DNA from: Paraburkholderia sp. NMBU_R16
GTDB lineage: Bacteria > Pseudomonadota > Gammaproteobacteria > Burkholderiales > Burkholderiaceae
Assembly (NCBI RefSeq): GCF_013282575.1
Contig: NZ_JAAAYE010000019.1
Span: forward strand, 37,931-101,930
Direction: 5' to 3'
DNA: 64,000 nucleotides
Positions 42,523 through 51,838 of this stretch are shown here, in pieces. The notes below the pieces were generated by a model. The model was given only the letters and a program-made list of their open reading frames with translations. It searched no databases and had not been told where the DNA came from. The position numbers and the translations under genes were made by a program. The first letter of the stretch is position 1, and every line of letters begins with the position of its first letter.

Positions 42523-43409
42523 AGCGCCTGCCCTCGGCCGAGCGCCGTCAGCTCCGCCTGCCGTACCTGCTCGCACATTCGCACGACGGCGGCACCCACC
42601 GCACGGCGCCTGCGCATAGCCCACGCGATGTCACGCAGCAAGGCGGCAGCATGTCTGACGAAATCGCGTTCGCCCGCAAGTGCCTCGAATGCGTGGAAGC
42701 TCGCCGTCAACGCGTCGCCCCGCGGCAGGCGCAGCCATGCCACGAGTGCGGCGTTGCGCGCGAGCATGCGCCGGCGCAACGATGCGTCCCGCGCAGCCGA
42801 CGGCCGGTGCAGGGTCACGACGGAATCGCAGTAGACGATCGCGTAGCCGGCATCGAGCACATCCAGCGCAACGAGCGCTTCCTCGCCGCCGATGAAAAGC
42901 CGAGGCTCGTACCCGCCCACTTGCCGGAACACCGCGGCTCGGAGTACACAGGCGCCGGCCATATAACCCACGAGTGCCGGTCCGGGCAAGCCGGCCCGAT
43001 CGAGCGGGCTTGCCCGCATGCGCGCGCAGGTCGGATCGAGTTCGCGCGATTCGCCGACGAGCACGCGCCCGGAAATCACTGCCACGCTTGGCGCTGAATC
43101 GAGTATGCGAACCGCTTCGTCGAGCGCACCGGGCTGCCATTCCGTGTCGTCGTCGCTGAAGGCGATGTAATCCGTTCTTGCGAGTTTCGCGCCGCGATTG
43201 CGCCCCGCCGCGCCAAGGTTGGCGCCGCACTCGATCACCTGAATGTCGGGAAAGCGCTCGCGCAGCGCGGTCGCCGTGCCGTCCGTCGAACCGTTGTCCG
43301 CCACGATGACGGGCGGCGCTTCGGGTAGCGAAAGTAGCTGCGACACCGTTCGCATCACCTCGGGTAGGCGGTTGTAGGTCAACACGACTACGGAGATTCG
43401 GGTGTTCAT
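42465..43409 (-). CDS. Glycosyltransferase family 2
   Basis: A 314-aa GT-A inverting enzyme. MNTRISVVVLTYNRLPEVMR opens the domain; PVIVADNGSTDGTATALRER, FSDDDTEWQPGALDEAV (metal-binding DDD), RVLVGESRELDPTC, AGACVLRAAVFRQVGGYEPR and FIGGEEALVALDVLDAG (catalytic E-E-region) follow. The C-terminal 90 residues are Arg/Ala-rich, with no membrane helix. ATG 43409 has AAGGAGCGAGAG upstream. It is the only minus-strand member of the cluster and diverges from the GT4 gene. Confidence 0.9.
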   Translation of the reverse strand: MNTRISVVVLTYNRLPEVMRTVSQLLSLPEAPPVIVADNGSTDGTATALRERFPDIQVIECGANLGAAGRNRGAKLARTDYIAFSDDDTEWQPGALDEAVRILDSAPSVAVISGRVLVGESRELDPTCARMRASPLDRAGLPGPALVGYMAGACVLRAAVFRQVGGYEPRLFIGGEEALVALDVLDAGYAIVYCDSVVTLHRPSAARDASLRRRMLARNAALVAWLRLPRGDALTASFHAFEALAGERDFVRHAAALLRDIAWAMRRRRAVGAAVVRMCEQVRQAELTALGRGQALQRLQFARRYTLRASDKRQ

Positions 43410-43751
43410 CTCGGCTCTCGCTCCTTGCGGTTCCCGCTGTCTTGACGACTCTCCGGACCTTCCGTTCGCCCGGGACGCCATCGCGGCAGCAAGAAGTGCT
43501 CCAGCGATTCCCGCCATCCGGCGGCCGGCAAAGGTGCGTCCTAATTACATCGTTCCGGTAAGAGCGGCGGTGCGCCGTTCGTTGAGTAAAGAACACAGAA
43601 GCGATGCAGCGCTTCCCCAGCGCTTGTGAAGCTTTGACCGGATGCGATTGGCACAAGGCATGCTCGGGGGCGGGAGACGGCCTCGCGTGTGTACCTGCCA
43701 GGGAGGCCATCGGCGAAACGCCCTGCACCGTCTCCGTATGAAGGACACCAC
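43410..43751. promoter_or_regulatory. Divergent promoter region of the glycan cluster
   Basis: 342 bases that must drive both the GT2 gene (-) and the long forward operon. A small dyad GAAGCG-N6-CGCTTC lies near 43593-43610, followed by a second AGCGCTT copy a few bases on. I see no clear sigma-70 hexamers. AAGGACACCAC is the ribosome site at 43741. No credible coding. Confidence 0.35.
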
Positions 43752-45062
43752 ATGAAAATCGCACTGGTCAGTGAACATGCTTCTCCGCTCGCCGTCGCGG
43801 GCGGTGTCGACAGCGGCGGCCAAAACATCTATGTCGCCAACGTCGCCCGACAACTGCGGCGTGCCGGGCACCACGTCGATGTGTTCACACGGCGCGATCG
43901 CGCCTTGCTGCCCGCTATTTCGGACATGGACGGCGTGCGGGTGATCCATGTGCCGGCGGGTCCGCCAACGCAAATGCCGAAGGAAGCGCTCCTCCCCTAT
44001 ATGCCGGCCTTCGCCGACTTTCTGCTCGGCTTTTGCCGGCGCGAATCGAGGCCTTACGACGTGATTCACGCCAACTTCTTCATGTCGGGCCTGGCGGCGC
44101 TCAAAGCGAAACACGCACAGCGCATCCCGCTCGTCATGACGTTCCATGCGCTCGGTAAAGTGCGCAGGCTCCATCAGGGTGCCGACGACGGCTTTCCCGA
44201 CGAGCGCTTTGCGATCGAAGAGCAGCTCGTGCGGGAAAGCGACGTCGTCATCGCCGAGTGTCCGCAGGATGCAGCGGACCTTCGCGAGCACTATGCGGTC
44301 GATCCGTCACGCGTGGAAATCGTTCCCTGCGGCTTCGATACCGCCGAATTCGCGCCGATGGAGCGCGAACTCGCGCGCAAGATGCTCGGCTGGCCGAATG
44401 ACCAGTTCGCCGTGTTGCAACTGGGCAGGATCGTGCCGCGTAAAGGCATCGAGAATGTCGTTCGCGCCCTGGCGCTGTTGCGTGAACGAAGGGATGTCGA
44501 TGCTCATCTGTACGTCGTGGGAGGCAATGCCGATCTTCCGAACGAAATCGCGACACCGGAAATCGCGCGCCTGCGTGGCATCGCCGCGGAGTGCGGCGTG
44601 GCCGAGCACGTGACGTTCGTCGGGCGGCGCGGGCGCGCCGGGCTTCGTCAGTACTATGGCGCGGCCGATGTGTTCGTGACGACGCCGTGGTACGAGCCCT
44701 TCGGCATCACGCCGCTGGAAGCGATGGCATGCGCGCGTCCGGTGATCGGCGCGGACGTGGGCGGTATCCGCTATTCGGTCGTCGATTCCGAAACCGGCTT
44801 TCTCGTGCCGCCGCACCACCCGATGGCGCTGGCCGAACGGCTCGCGCAGCTCGCCGCCGACCCGGCGCTCGGCGCACGCATGGGCGAAGCGGGGCTCGCC
44901 CGCGCTCACCGCGAGTTCACGTGGGCTCACGTCGCGGCTCGACTCGAAGCCGTCTATCGCCGCGTGGCACGAATCCCGGCAGATCTGCCGGTAACCGATA
45001 TCCGTCGCGAACGGGCCAAGAAGCAGCAACGCGGCGCACGCGCAGCCGCGGGCCGCGTTTGA
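43752..45062 (+). CDS. Glycosyltransferase family 4 (sucrose/mannosyl-type)
   Basis: A 436-aa GT-B enzyme. The N-lobe opens MKIALVSEHASPLAVAGGVD, SGGQNIYVANVARQLRRAGH HVDVFTRR. The GGVDSGGQNVYV-type loop is typical of sucrose-phosphate-synthase-like and mannosyl GT4 enzymes. IHANFFMSGL and TFHALGKVRRLHQGADD bind the acceptor side. The C-lobe has VLQLGRIVPRKGIENVVRAL and the E-x7-E site in YEPFGITPLEAMACARPVIG. Basic tail (RERAKKQQRGARAAAGR). First gene of the forward glycan operon; the next gene starts 13 bases later. Confidence 0.92.
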   Translation: MKIALVSEHASPLAVAGGVDSGGQNIYVANVARQLRRAGHHVDVFTRRDRALLPAISDMDGVRVIHVPAGPPTQMPKEALLPYMPAFADFLLGFCRRESRPYDVIHANFFMSGLAALKAKHAQRIPLVMTFHALGKVRRLHQGADDGFPDERFAIEEQLVRESDVVIAECPQDAADLREHYAVDPSRVEIVPCGFDTAEFAPMERELARKMLGWPNDQFAVLQLGRIVPRKGIENVVRALALLRERRDVDAHLYVVGGNADLPNEIATPEIARLRGIAAECGVAEHVTFVGRRGRAGLRQYYGAADVFVTTPWYEPFGITPLEAMACARPVIGADVGGIRYSVVDSETGFLVPPHHPMALAERLAQLAADPALGARMGEAGLARAHREFTWAHVAARLEAVYRRVARIPADLPVTDIRRERAKKQQRGARAAAGRV

Positions 45063-45075
45063 GCATGACGCTGCC

Positions 45076-45690
45076 ATGCTCAAACCCGCCGTATTACTCG
45101 ACAAGGACGGCACGTTGCTCGAAGACGTGCCCTATAACGTCGATCCCGCGTCGATGCGATTTGCTCCCGGCGCGGCCGATGCGCTGCGCCTTTTTGCGGC
45201 GCACGGCGTGACGCTCGTCGTCGTCAGCAATCAAGGCGGTGTCGCGCTCGGACGTTTTCCTCACAGTGCACTCGATACGATGCAAGCTCATCTGCGCGAT
45301 ATGTTCGCCTCGTGCGGCGCCGTGCTCGCCGGCGCCTACTGGTGCCCTCACCATCCGCACGGCCACGTCGCCCCTTATGCCGGCCCCTGCGCCTGTCGCA
45401 AGCCGGCGCCCGGGCTGTTGCTGCGCGCCGCGCGCGAGCACGGTCTCGATCTCGGCGCGAGCTGGTTCGTCGGCGACATCCTCGATGACATCGAAGCCGG
45501 CACGCGGGCCGGCTGCCGAACGGTATTGATCGATAACGGCCACGAGACGGAGTGGCACGATGGCCCGCTGCGGCGGCCGACGCTGCGCGTGCACGACATG
45601 CGCGAGGCGGCGCTCGCCATCGTCGATTCGCTTCAGCGACAGCAGTCCCGGGCGCATGCGTCCATCGAGACAGCGAGGGCCGCGGGATGA
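45076..45690 (+). CDS. HAD-IIIA phosphatase, GmhB/HisB-N type
   Basis: A 204-aa phosphatase. AVLLDKDGTLLEDVPYNVDP has the D-x-D nucleophile pair and matches heptose-1,7-bisphosphate phosphatase GmhB; VVSNQGGVALG is motif II; a zinc-binding insert reads YWCPHHPHGH and CACRKPAPG; WFVGDILDDIEAGTRAG is motif IV. GmhB makes heptose-1-phosphate for ADP- or GDP-heptose. Its place next to two GT9 (heptosyltransferase) genes supports a heptose step, though histidinol-phosphatase-like members look similar. It overlaps the next gene by four bases (ATGA). Confidence 0.88.
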   Translation: MLKPAVLLDKDGTLLEDVPYNVDPASMRFAPGAADALRLFAAHGVTLVVVSNQGGVALGRFPHSALDTMQAHLRDMFASCGAVLAGAYWCPHHPHGHVAPYAGPCACRKPAPGLLLRAAREHGLDLGASWFVGDILDDIEAGTRAGCRTVLIDNGHETEWHDGPLRRPTLRVHDMREAALAIVDSLQRQQSRAHASIETARAAG

Positions 45691-46934
45691 ACGCACTGCC
45701 GTTTTCGGTGGCTCCCTCCTCGGCGCACGCACATGCGCGCGAATCGACAGCGTCGCGCTGGGGCCCAGAGGTCAAGCGCATTCTCTGCGTGCGCCTCGAT
45801 CACATGGGCGACGTGCTGATGACGACGCCCGCTCTGCATGCTTTGCGCGCGGCCGTGCCCGGGCGGCAACTGACGCTGCTGACATCCAAGGCAAACGCGG
45901 GGCTCGCGCCGTTCCTCGGCGATGTCGACGAAGTGCTCAGCTACGATGCGCCCTGGCACGGCTGCAAGGACACGCTCGACCCCGGGCCCGATCTCGCGAT
46001 GACGGACGCGCTGCGCGCGCGTCACTTCGATGCGGCAGCGATCTTCACCGTCTACAGCCAGAATCCGCTGCCGGCTGCAATGCTCTGCTACCTGGCGGGC
46101 ATACCGCGGCGGCTGGCGCATTGCCGCGAGAACCCGTACGGCCTTCTGACCGACTGGGTCTGCGAAACGGAGCCGCACGACGGCGTGCGGCACGAAGCGG
46201 AACGACAGTTGCACCTGGTCGCTCAGGTCGGCGCGACCTGCGGCGATATGCGCATGCGCTTCGACGTGAGTGCCCAGGCACGACGCACGCTCACGCGCCG
46301 GCTCGCGGCGCGCGGCATCGCGGCACGCGGCCCGTGGTTCGTCGTTCATCCAGGTGCGAGCGCCGCATCGCGCCGCTATCCGCCCGAACGCTACGGCGAA
46401 GCGGTGACCCGGCTGGCACGCATGAGCACACTGCCGATCCTGCTGACCGGCAGCGCCGACGAACGCGAACTGATCCGGTCCGTCATTTCGGCTGCAGGAC
46501 CCGCGGCGCAAACGCGCCTGCACGATCTGTCAGGACAACTGAATATCGGCGAACTCGGTGCACTGATCGAGCGAGCTGCCGTGCTGGTCAGCAATAACAG
46601 CGGCCCCGTCCATCTCGCCTCGGCGCTCGGCACGCCCGTTGTGGATCTGTACGCGCTGACCAATCCGCAGCATACGCCATGGCAAACGGAACATCGTGTG
46701 CTCTTTCGCGACGTCGACTGCCGCTGGTGTTATCGCAGCGTCTGTCCGAAAGGTCATCATGCCTGCCTGCTCGGCGTGCCAGCCGCCGAGGTCGCCGCGG
46801 CCGCACTCGAACTCGCGGCCAAACGCACCGCTTCGATGCCCGCCCCCGATGCCGTTCGGGCGATAGCGACGCCCCATCTCCCCGAACGTGTGTCATCGAA
46901 TTTTGACGAACGACGAACGACGATTGACGAGTGA
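45687..46934 (+). CDS. Glycosyltransferase family 9 (heptosyltransferase-like)
   Basis: A 415-aa GT9 enzyme. KRILCVRLDHMGDVLMTTPA (the GT9 D-x-x-G-D opening), HALRAAVPGRQLTLLTSKAN, VVHPGASAASRRYPPERYGE (sugar-nucleotide site), LLTGSADERELI, LLSN-type block AAVLVSNNSGPVHLASALGT. A Cys-rich segment CRWCYRSVCPKGHHACL near residue 355 is the typical GT9 C-terminal cluster. LPS core heptosyltransferases are the characterised members. It overlaps the phosphatase gene by ATGA; the carbamoyltransferase starts five bases after its stop. Confidence 0.9.
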   Translation: MNALPFSVAPSSAHAHARESTASRWGPEVKRILCVRLDHMGDVLMTTPALHALRAAVPGRQLTLLTSKANAGLAPFLGDVDEVLSYDAPWHGCKDTLDPGPDLAMTDALRARHFDAAAIFTVYSQNPLPAAMLCYLAGIPRRLAHCRENPYGLLTDWVCETEPHDGVRHEAERQLHLVAQVGATCGDMRMRFDVSAQARRTLTRRLAARGIAARGPWFVVHPGASAASRRYPPERYGEAVTRLARMSTLPILLTGSADERELIRSVISAAGPAAQTRLHDLSGQLNIGELGALIERAAVLVSNNSGPVHLASALGTPVVDLYALTNPQHTPWQTEHRVLFRDVDCRWCYRSVCPKGHHACLLGVPAAEVAAAALELAAKRTASMPAPDAVRAIATPHLPERVSSNFDERRTTIDE

Positions 46935-46939
46935 CAGCC

Positions 46940-48709
46940 ATGCATACTTTGGGAATCAATGCCGTTTATCACGACAGCGCCGCGGTGATCGTGCGCGACG
47001 GGATAGTCCTTGCCGCGGCCGAAGACGAACGCTTCACTCATGTGAAGCATGGGAAGCGTCCAGTACCGTTCTCGACATGGCAACTGCCATTCGATGCGAT
47101 CGATTATTGCTTGAAGGAAGCCGGCATTTCGCTGGCCGATGTGGATCATGTGGCCTATTCCTACGATCCGGCGCTCCTGCCAATCATGCCCGCGGCAACG
47201 CGCGCCGGCCGCGCCTCGATCACGCTGCCGCTCGAACCCGGTTTGGAGCAACCGGGCGATCCGAATGCGTCGCCATGGGATCCGCTCTTTTTGAGCTACA
47301 TCGTCAACGCGCGGGCACAACTCATCGACGGCGCGCCGCACCACCTGGCCAAACGTTTCCGGGCACCGAAGGGGGAACATCGCTTCGCCTGGCACTACGT
47401 CGAACACCATCTCGCCCATGAAGCCAGCGCTTTTCTTGCCGCGCCGGGCGGCGATACGGCCGTGCTCACGATGGACGGCCGCGGTGAAGGCGTGACGACG
47501 AGCCTCGGCCAATACGTCGGCGGGCGATACAAACGTATCAAGCAAGTCGAACTGCCGCATTCGCTCGGGCTGCTTTACGAGGCCGTGACCGACTGGCTCG
47601 GCTTTTTGCACTCCTCCGACGAGTACAAGGTCATGGCGCTCGCCGCGTTCGGCAAGCCGGTCCATGCCGATGTGTTCCGCGAAATCGTCCGTTATCGCGG
47701 CGATGGCAGCTATACCGTCGAGCCGCCGCGCCTCGAGGAACGCTTCGGTGCGCCGCGCGAACGGGGCGGACCGCTCGACGCTCGGCACTACGACATCGCG
47801 GCATCGTTGCAGTCCGTGTTGCAGGAGACGGTGCTGCAGTTGGCGCAGTGGCTGCATGAACGCACCGGTCTGCCTCGCCTCGCCATGGCCGGAGGCGTTG
47901 CGCTCAATTGCGTGATGAACTCGTTCATCCGCGATCACGGCCCGTTCGAGGAGGTCTGGGTGCAGCCGGCCGCGGGCGATGCGGGCACGGCACTCGGCGC
48001 GGCGCTCTGGATCGACTCGCGCGAGCGCAGCCGCCAGGGCGACGACGAGCGCCGGTGGACGATGGACCATGCCTACCTGGGCCCCGCTTATTCCGATGCT
48101 GAAATCGAGGCGTTTTTGCGTTGGTCGAAACTGCCGTTCAGGCGCTTGACCGATATCGCCGGCGAGACGGCGGAATTGTTGGCCGCCGGCAACGTCATCG
48201 GGTGGTACCAGGGCCGTACCGAGTTCGGGCCGCGGGCGCTCGGCGCCCGCTCGATCCTCGCGTCGCCGATCGATCCCGGCATGCAGGCAAAACTCAACGA
48301 GATCAAGGACCGCGAAGATTTCCGCCCCGTCGCGCCGGTCGTGATGGAAGAGCATGCGGCCGACTGGTTCGTCGGCGCACGCAAGGCGCCTTTCATGTTG
48401 TTCATCTTCGATGTCCGGCCCGATCGCGCCGAGCGGATTCCAGCGGTCCGTCATGTCGACGGCACCGCGCGCATCCAGACCATCAACCGAGCGCAGCATC
48501 CGCTCTACTACGACTTGCTCGCGGCATTTCACGCGCGCACGGGCGTGCCGATTCTCGTCAATACGTCGTTCAACACGCGCGGGGAGCCGATGGTCAATTC
48601 GCCGCGCGACGCGCTCGAGTCGTTCTGGACGTCTCCGCTCGACGCACTCGTGATCGGCCCGTTCCTCGTCACGAAGGGCAAGGACGCTGCGAACGGGAGG
48701 GCCGGGTGA
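46940..48709 (+). CDS. Carbamoyltransferase (NodU/CmcH family)
   Basis: A 589-aa enzyme that transfers carbamoyl from carbamoyl phosphate to a hydroxyl, as NodU does on Nod factors, CmcH on cephem and TobZ on tobramycin. The YrdC-like/Kae1-like N-lobe: TLGINAVYHDSAAVIVRDG, AAAEDERFTHVKH, WHYVEHHLAHEASAFLAA (H-H-x-x-H metal site), VLTMDGRGEGVTTSLG. C-terminal block: GWYQGRTEFGPRALGARSIL, DFRPVAPVVMEEHAADWF, TSFNTRGEPMVNSPRDALE. ATG 46940 is preferred to GTG 46931. It sits in the middle of the glycan operon, predicting a carbamoylated sugar. Its TGA overlaps the next GTG (GTGA). Confidence 0.93.
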   Translation: MHTLGINAVYHDSAAVIVRDGIVLAAAEDERFTHVKHGKRPVPFSTWQLPFDAIDYCLKEAGISLADVDHVAYSYDPALLPIMPAATRAGRASITLPLEPGLEQPGDPNASPWDPLFLSYIVNARAQLIDGAPHHLAKRFRAPKGEHRFAWHYVEHHLAHEASAFLAAPGGDTAVLTMDGRGEGVTTSLGQYVGGRYKRIKQVELPHSLGLLYEAVTDWLGFLHSSDEYKVMALAAFGKPVHADVFREIVRYRGDGSYTVEPPRLEERFGAPRERGGPLDARHYDIAASLQSVLQETVLQLAQWLHERTGLPRLAMAGGVALNCVMNSFIRDHGPFEEVWVQPAAGDAGTALGAALWIDSRERSRQGDDERRWTMDHAYLGPAYSDAEIEAFLRWSKLPFRRLTDIAGETAELLAAGNVIGWYQGRTEFGPRALGARSILASPIDPGMQAKLNEIKDREDFRPVAPVVMEEHAADWFVGARKAPFMLFIFDVRPDRAERIPAVRHVDGTARIQTINRAQHPLYYDLLAAFHARTGVPILVNTSFNTRGEPMVNSPRDALESFWTSPLDALVIGPFLVTKGKDAANGRAG

Positions 48710-49749
48710 ACGCGCGCGATCCGCAAGCAGACGCCGCGTCGCGCGTCGTGGGGCCTCCCGGCCTCGCCGCGTCGATGCCCGAGATATCGGTGGTGGTGCC
48801 CACTTGGCGCCGACCGGATCTGCTCGAACGGTGCCTGAATGCGCTCACGCATCAGACGTTGGCACCGCAACGCTACGAGATCGTCGTCTGCGACGACGGT
48901 CCGGATGACGCCACCTTCGAGCTGACGCAGCGCTTCGCGCGCGTGCAGACCGAACGCGGTTTGCACATCGACTATCTGCCGATTCGCGCGACACAAGGTC
49001 CGGCTGCCGCGCGAAACGCGGGCTGGCGACACGCGCGTGCGCCGGTCATTGCTTTTACCGACGACGACACGATACCCGATGCGCACTGGCTCGAACGTGG
49101 CCTCGCCGCGCTGACCGACGGCGTAGGCGCCGCGGCCGGCAAAATCGTCGTGCCACTGCCACCTCAGCCGACCGACTACGAAGCCGATGCGAGCGGGCTC
49201 GAACGAGCCGAGTTCGCCACCGCCAACGCATTCGTGCGTCGCGACGCACTCGCAGCCGTCGGGGGATTCGACGAGCGCTTCACGGCAGCATGGCGCGAGG
49301 ACTCGGACCTGCAATTTGCGCTGCTTTCCATCGGAGCGCGCATCGTTCAGGCAACCGATGCGGTCGTGCTGCATCCGGTACGGCCGGCACGGTGGGGGGT
49401 GAGCCTCGCGCAGCAGAAGAAGAGTCGCTTCGAGGCGCTTCTTTACAACAAGCATCGCGATTTGTACAAGCGCCGCATCGCCCGCAGGCCGCCCATCGAC
49501 TATTACGTCACGGTGGCGGCAGCGCTCATCGCACTGGGCTGCGCCGCGGCCGGCGCGCCGTGGGCCGCCGGCGGTGCCGCGCTGATCTGGCTTGCGCTCA
49601 CCGCGCGGTTTTTCGCCGTTCGTATGCAGGGGCGCTCTCGCGCCTGGCGGCATATCGCCGAAATGGCCGCGACATCGGCGCTGATTCCGTTCCTATCGAT
49701 CTACTGGCGTCTTCGCGGCGCCTTGAGCTATCGAACATGGTTCCTCTGA
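48706..49749 (+). CDS. Glycosyltransferase family 2 with C-terminal membrane segment
   Basis: A 347-aa GT2. MPEISVVVPTWRRPDLLERC opens the domain at residue 24; CDDGPDDATFELTQRFA, ARNAGWRHARAPVIAFTDDD (D-x-D), AANAFVRRDAL-type TANAFVRRDALAAVGGFDER and AWREDSDLQFALL follow. Residues about 265-290 (VTVAAALIALGCAAAGAPWA) and a C-terminal stretch look membrane-associated. GTG 48706 lies behind GGGAGGGCCG and overlaps the previous stop; ATG 48775 is a shorter option. It overlaps the next gene by 13 bases. Confidence 0.9.
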   Translation: MNARDPQADAASRVVGPPGLAASMPEISVVVPTWRRPDLLERCLNALTHQTLAPQRYEIVVCDDGPDDATFELTQRFARVQTERGLHIDYLPIRATQGPAAARNAGWRHARAPVIAFTDDDTIPDAHWLERGLAALTDGVGAAAGKIVVPLPPQPTDYEADASGLERAEFATANAFVRRDALAAVGGFDERFTAAWREDSDLQFALLSIGARIVQATDAVVLHPVRPARWGVSLAQQKKSRFEALLYNKHRDLYKRRIARRPPIDYYVTVAAALIALGCAAAGAPWAAGGAALIWLALTARFFAVRMQGRSRAWRHIAEMAATSALIPFLSIYWRLRGALSYRTWFL

Positions 49750-50882
49750 ACGACACCGCGCCGGCCGTGCCGATCTTTCCGGCGCCGAGCCGCGTCGCGA
49801 TATTCCGCGCGCTGCAATTGGGCGATATGTTGTGCGCCGTGCCTGCGCTGCGCGCGCTGCGCTCTGCCTGGCCGCAGGCGTATATCACGCTGATCGGCTT
49901 GCCGTGGGCGACGCAATTCGTGGAGCGCTTCAGCTCGCTCGTCGACGAGCTCGTCGTCTTTCCGGGCGCGCCCGGCTTTCCCGAGCAGGAAGAAAGCGAG
50001 GCGGGCCTGCCGTCGTTTTTCGCGGCCATGCGCCGGCGCCGCTTCGATCTCGCCATTCAGATGCATGGCAGCGGCGGCCCCGCCAATGCAATCGTCAGCC
50101 AGTTGGGCGCGACCGCCTGCGCGGGCTTTATCGAGCCACACGAAGCGCCAGCACCCGGGCTCCTGGCATGGCCCGACACGCTAGCGGAACCGCGTCGATA
50201 CCTCGCCCTCGTGCGGGCGCTCGGGCTTCCCGCGGCCGACGACACCCTCTGGTTTCCGCTCACCGCGCAGGATCGCGCCGAGTATGCCGCGCTGGAAGCG
50301 CTGCACGGCATCGAGCCGGAGCGGCTCGTATTGCTGCATCCCGGAGCGCAGTTGCCGTCGCGCCGATGGCCGGCCGCCCGCTTCGCCGAAGTCGCCGATG
50401 CGCTCTCGGAACAGGGCTGGCAGATCGCGATCACCGGCACGTCGCACGAGGCGGACATCACCGCGGCGGTATTGGGCGCCATGACGGCCCCGGCGCTCCA
50501 TCTCGCGGGAGCCACATCGCTTGGCGGACTGGCCGCGCTCGTCGCCCGTGCACGGCTCGTCGTTTGCAACGACACGGGCATTTCGCATCTGGCCGCCGCC
50601 ATGTGTACGCCAAGTACGGTCATCGCTTCGGGCAGCGACACGCGCCGTTGGGCACCGCTCGATCGCGAGCTTCATCACGTGCTGGCGGACTATCCGCCAT
50701 GCCGTCCCTGCGCGTTTCGCGAGTGTCCGTACGAGCACGCGTGCGCGCGCAACGTCAGCGTCGAGAGCGTCGTGGGCGAGGCGCTCGCTCAATTGGCGCA
50801 TCGCATGCGCACGCACCGGGGTGCGCCCGGCGTGCTGCATATGCGCAATACACCGGCGAGGGAGAAACGGCATGCGAACTGA
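49737..50882 (+). CDS. Glycosyltransferase family 9, second copy
   Basis: A 381-aa GT9: RVAIFRALQLGDMLCAVPAL, RALRSAWPQAYITLIGLPWA, LAIQMHGSGGPANAIVSQLG, VLLHPGAQLPSRRWPAARFA, IAITGTSHEADITAAVLGAM and RLVVCNDTGISHLAAAMCTP. The Cys cluster is CRPCAFRECPYEHACA. The text differs enough from the first GT9 (45687) that the two likely act on different linkages, not as a recent duplicate. ATG 49737 overlaps the GT2 end by 13 bases, and its own end overlaps the next start by 11. Confidence 0.9.
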   Translation: MVPLNDTAPAVPIFPAPSRVAIFRALQLGDMLCAVPALRALRSAWPQAYITLIGLPWATQFVERFSSLVDELVVFPGAPGFPEQEESEAGLPSFFAAMRRRRFDLAIQMHGSGGPANAIVSQLGATACAGFIEPHEAPAPGLLAWPDTLAEPRRYLALVRALGLPAADDTLWFPLTAQDRAEYAALEALHGIEPERLVLLHPGAQLPSRRWPAARFAEVADALSEQGWQIAITGTSHEADITAAVLGAMTAPALHLAGATSLGGLAALVARARLVVCNDTGISHLAAAMCTPSTVIASGSDTRRWAPLDRELHHVLADYPPCRPCAFRECPYEHACARNVSVESVVGEALAQLAHRMRTHRGAPGVLHMRNTPAREKRHAN

Positions 50883-51825
50883 GCGCAGACTGCGTGTGCT
50901 GACCTGGCACGTGCACGGCAACTATCTCTATTACCTGACACAAGCACCTCACGATTTCTGGCTCGTCACGCGCCCCGGCAATCCGCCGGGCCATGCCGGA
51001 AGAACAGGCGTATTGCCATGGGGCGACAACGTTCATGAAGTCGACGCACAGGAGGTTCCCGGACGCGAATTCGATGTCGTGTTGTATCAGCATCGCGAGC
51101 ACTGGGAGACGGACCGCCTCGAGGTGTTGTCCGACGCTCAGCGCGCGCTGCCGCGCATCTATCTGGAGCACGACCCGCCCCAGCGCAATCCGTTTTGCGA
51201 ACGACACTGGGTCGACGATCCGAGCACGCTTATCGTTCACGTGACGCCGTTCAATCGACTGATGTGGGAGTGCGGCGATACGCCGACGCGGGTCATCGAG
51301 CATGGCGTCGTCGTGCCCGAGGGCGTCCGCTATACGGGCGAGCTCGAACGCGGCATCGTGGTCATCAACAATCTCGCGAGCCGCGGGCGCCGGCTCGGCG
51401 CCGACATCTACCGAAGCGTGGCCGAGCGCGTCCCGCTCGATCTGGTCGGCATGGATGCGCAAAGCGCAGGCGGGCTCGGCGAAATCGGCAATCTCGATCT
51501 CGCCGCGTTTTGCGCCCGCTACCGGCTCTTTTTCAATCCGATCCGTTGGACGAGCCTCGGGCTCGCGATCGTAGAAGCGATGACGATCGGCATGCCGATC
51601 GTCGGGCTGGCGACGACCGAGCTCGTCACCGTAATCAAAAACGGCGAGAGCGGTTTCATCTCGACCGATGTCGATTCGCTCGTGCGAGACATGCAGTGCC
51701 TGCTGCGCGATCGCGGCGAAGCCAAGCGGCTCGGCGACGGCGCGCGCCGTGTCGCGCTCGAGCGCTTTTCCATCGGCCGCTTCATCGAAGACTGGTGTCG
51801 CGTCCTGGACGAGGTCACCGCTTAA
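50872..51825 (+). CDS. Glycosyltransferase (GT4/GT1-like, short)
   Basis: A 317-aa protein, shorter than a usual GT4 enzyme. N-lobe: [81 protein letters not shown]-lobe: [40 protein letters not shown] (E-x7-E type element); [31 protein letters not shown] precedes ATG 50872 inside the previous gene. Donor and acceptor unknown. The next gene is 14 bases on. Confidence 0.85.
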   Translation: MRTERRLRVLTWHVHGNYLYYLTQAPHDFWLVTRPGNPPGHAGRTGVLPWGDNVHEVDAQEVPGREFDVVLYQHREHWETDRLEVLSDAQRALPRIYLEHDPPQRNPFCERHWVDDPSTLIVHVTPFNRLMWECGDTPTRVIEHGVVVPEGVRYTGELERGIVVINNLASRGRRLGADIYRSVAERVPLDLVGMDAQSAGGLGEIGNLDLAAFCARYRLFFNPIRWTSLGLAIVEAMTIGMPIVGLATTELVTVIKNGESGFISTDVDSLVRDMQCLLRDRGEAKRLGDGARRVALERFSIGRFIEDWCRVLDEVTA

Positions 51826-51838
51826 CCGGAGAAACGAC

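Noticed and set aside
46757..48532. 591-codon minus frame opposite the carbamoyltransferase
   Set aside because: Shadow; the forward carbamoyltransferase carries all family motifs and operon overlaps.
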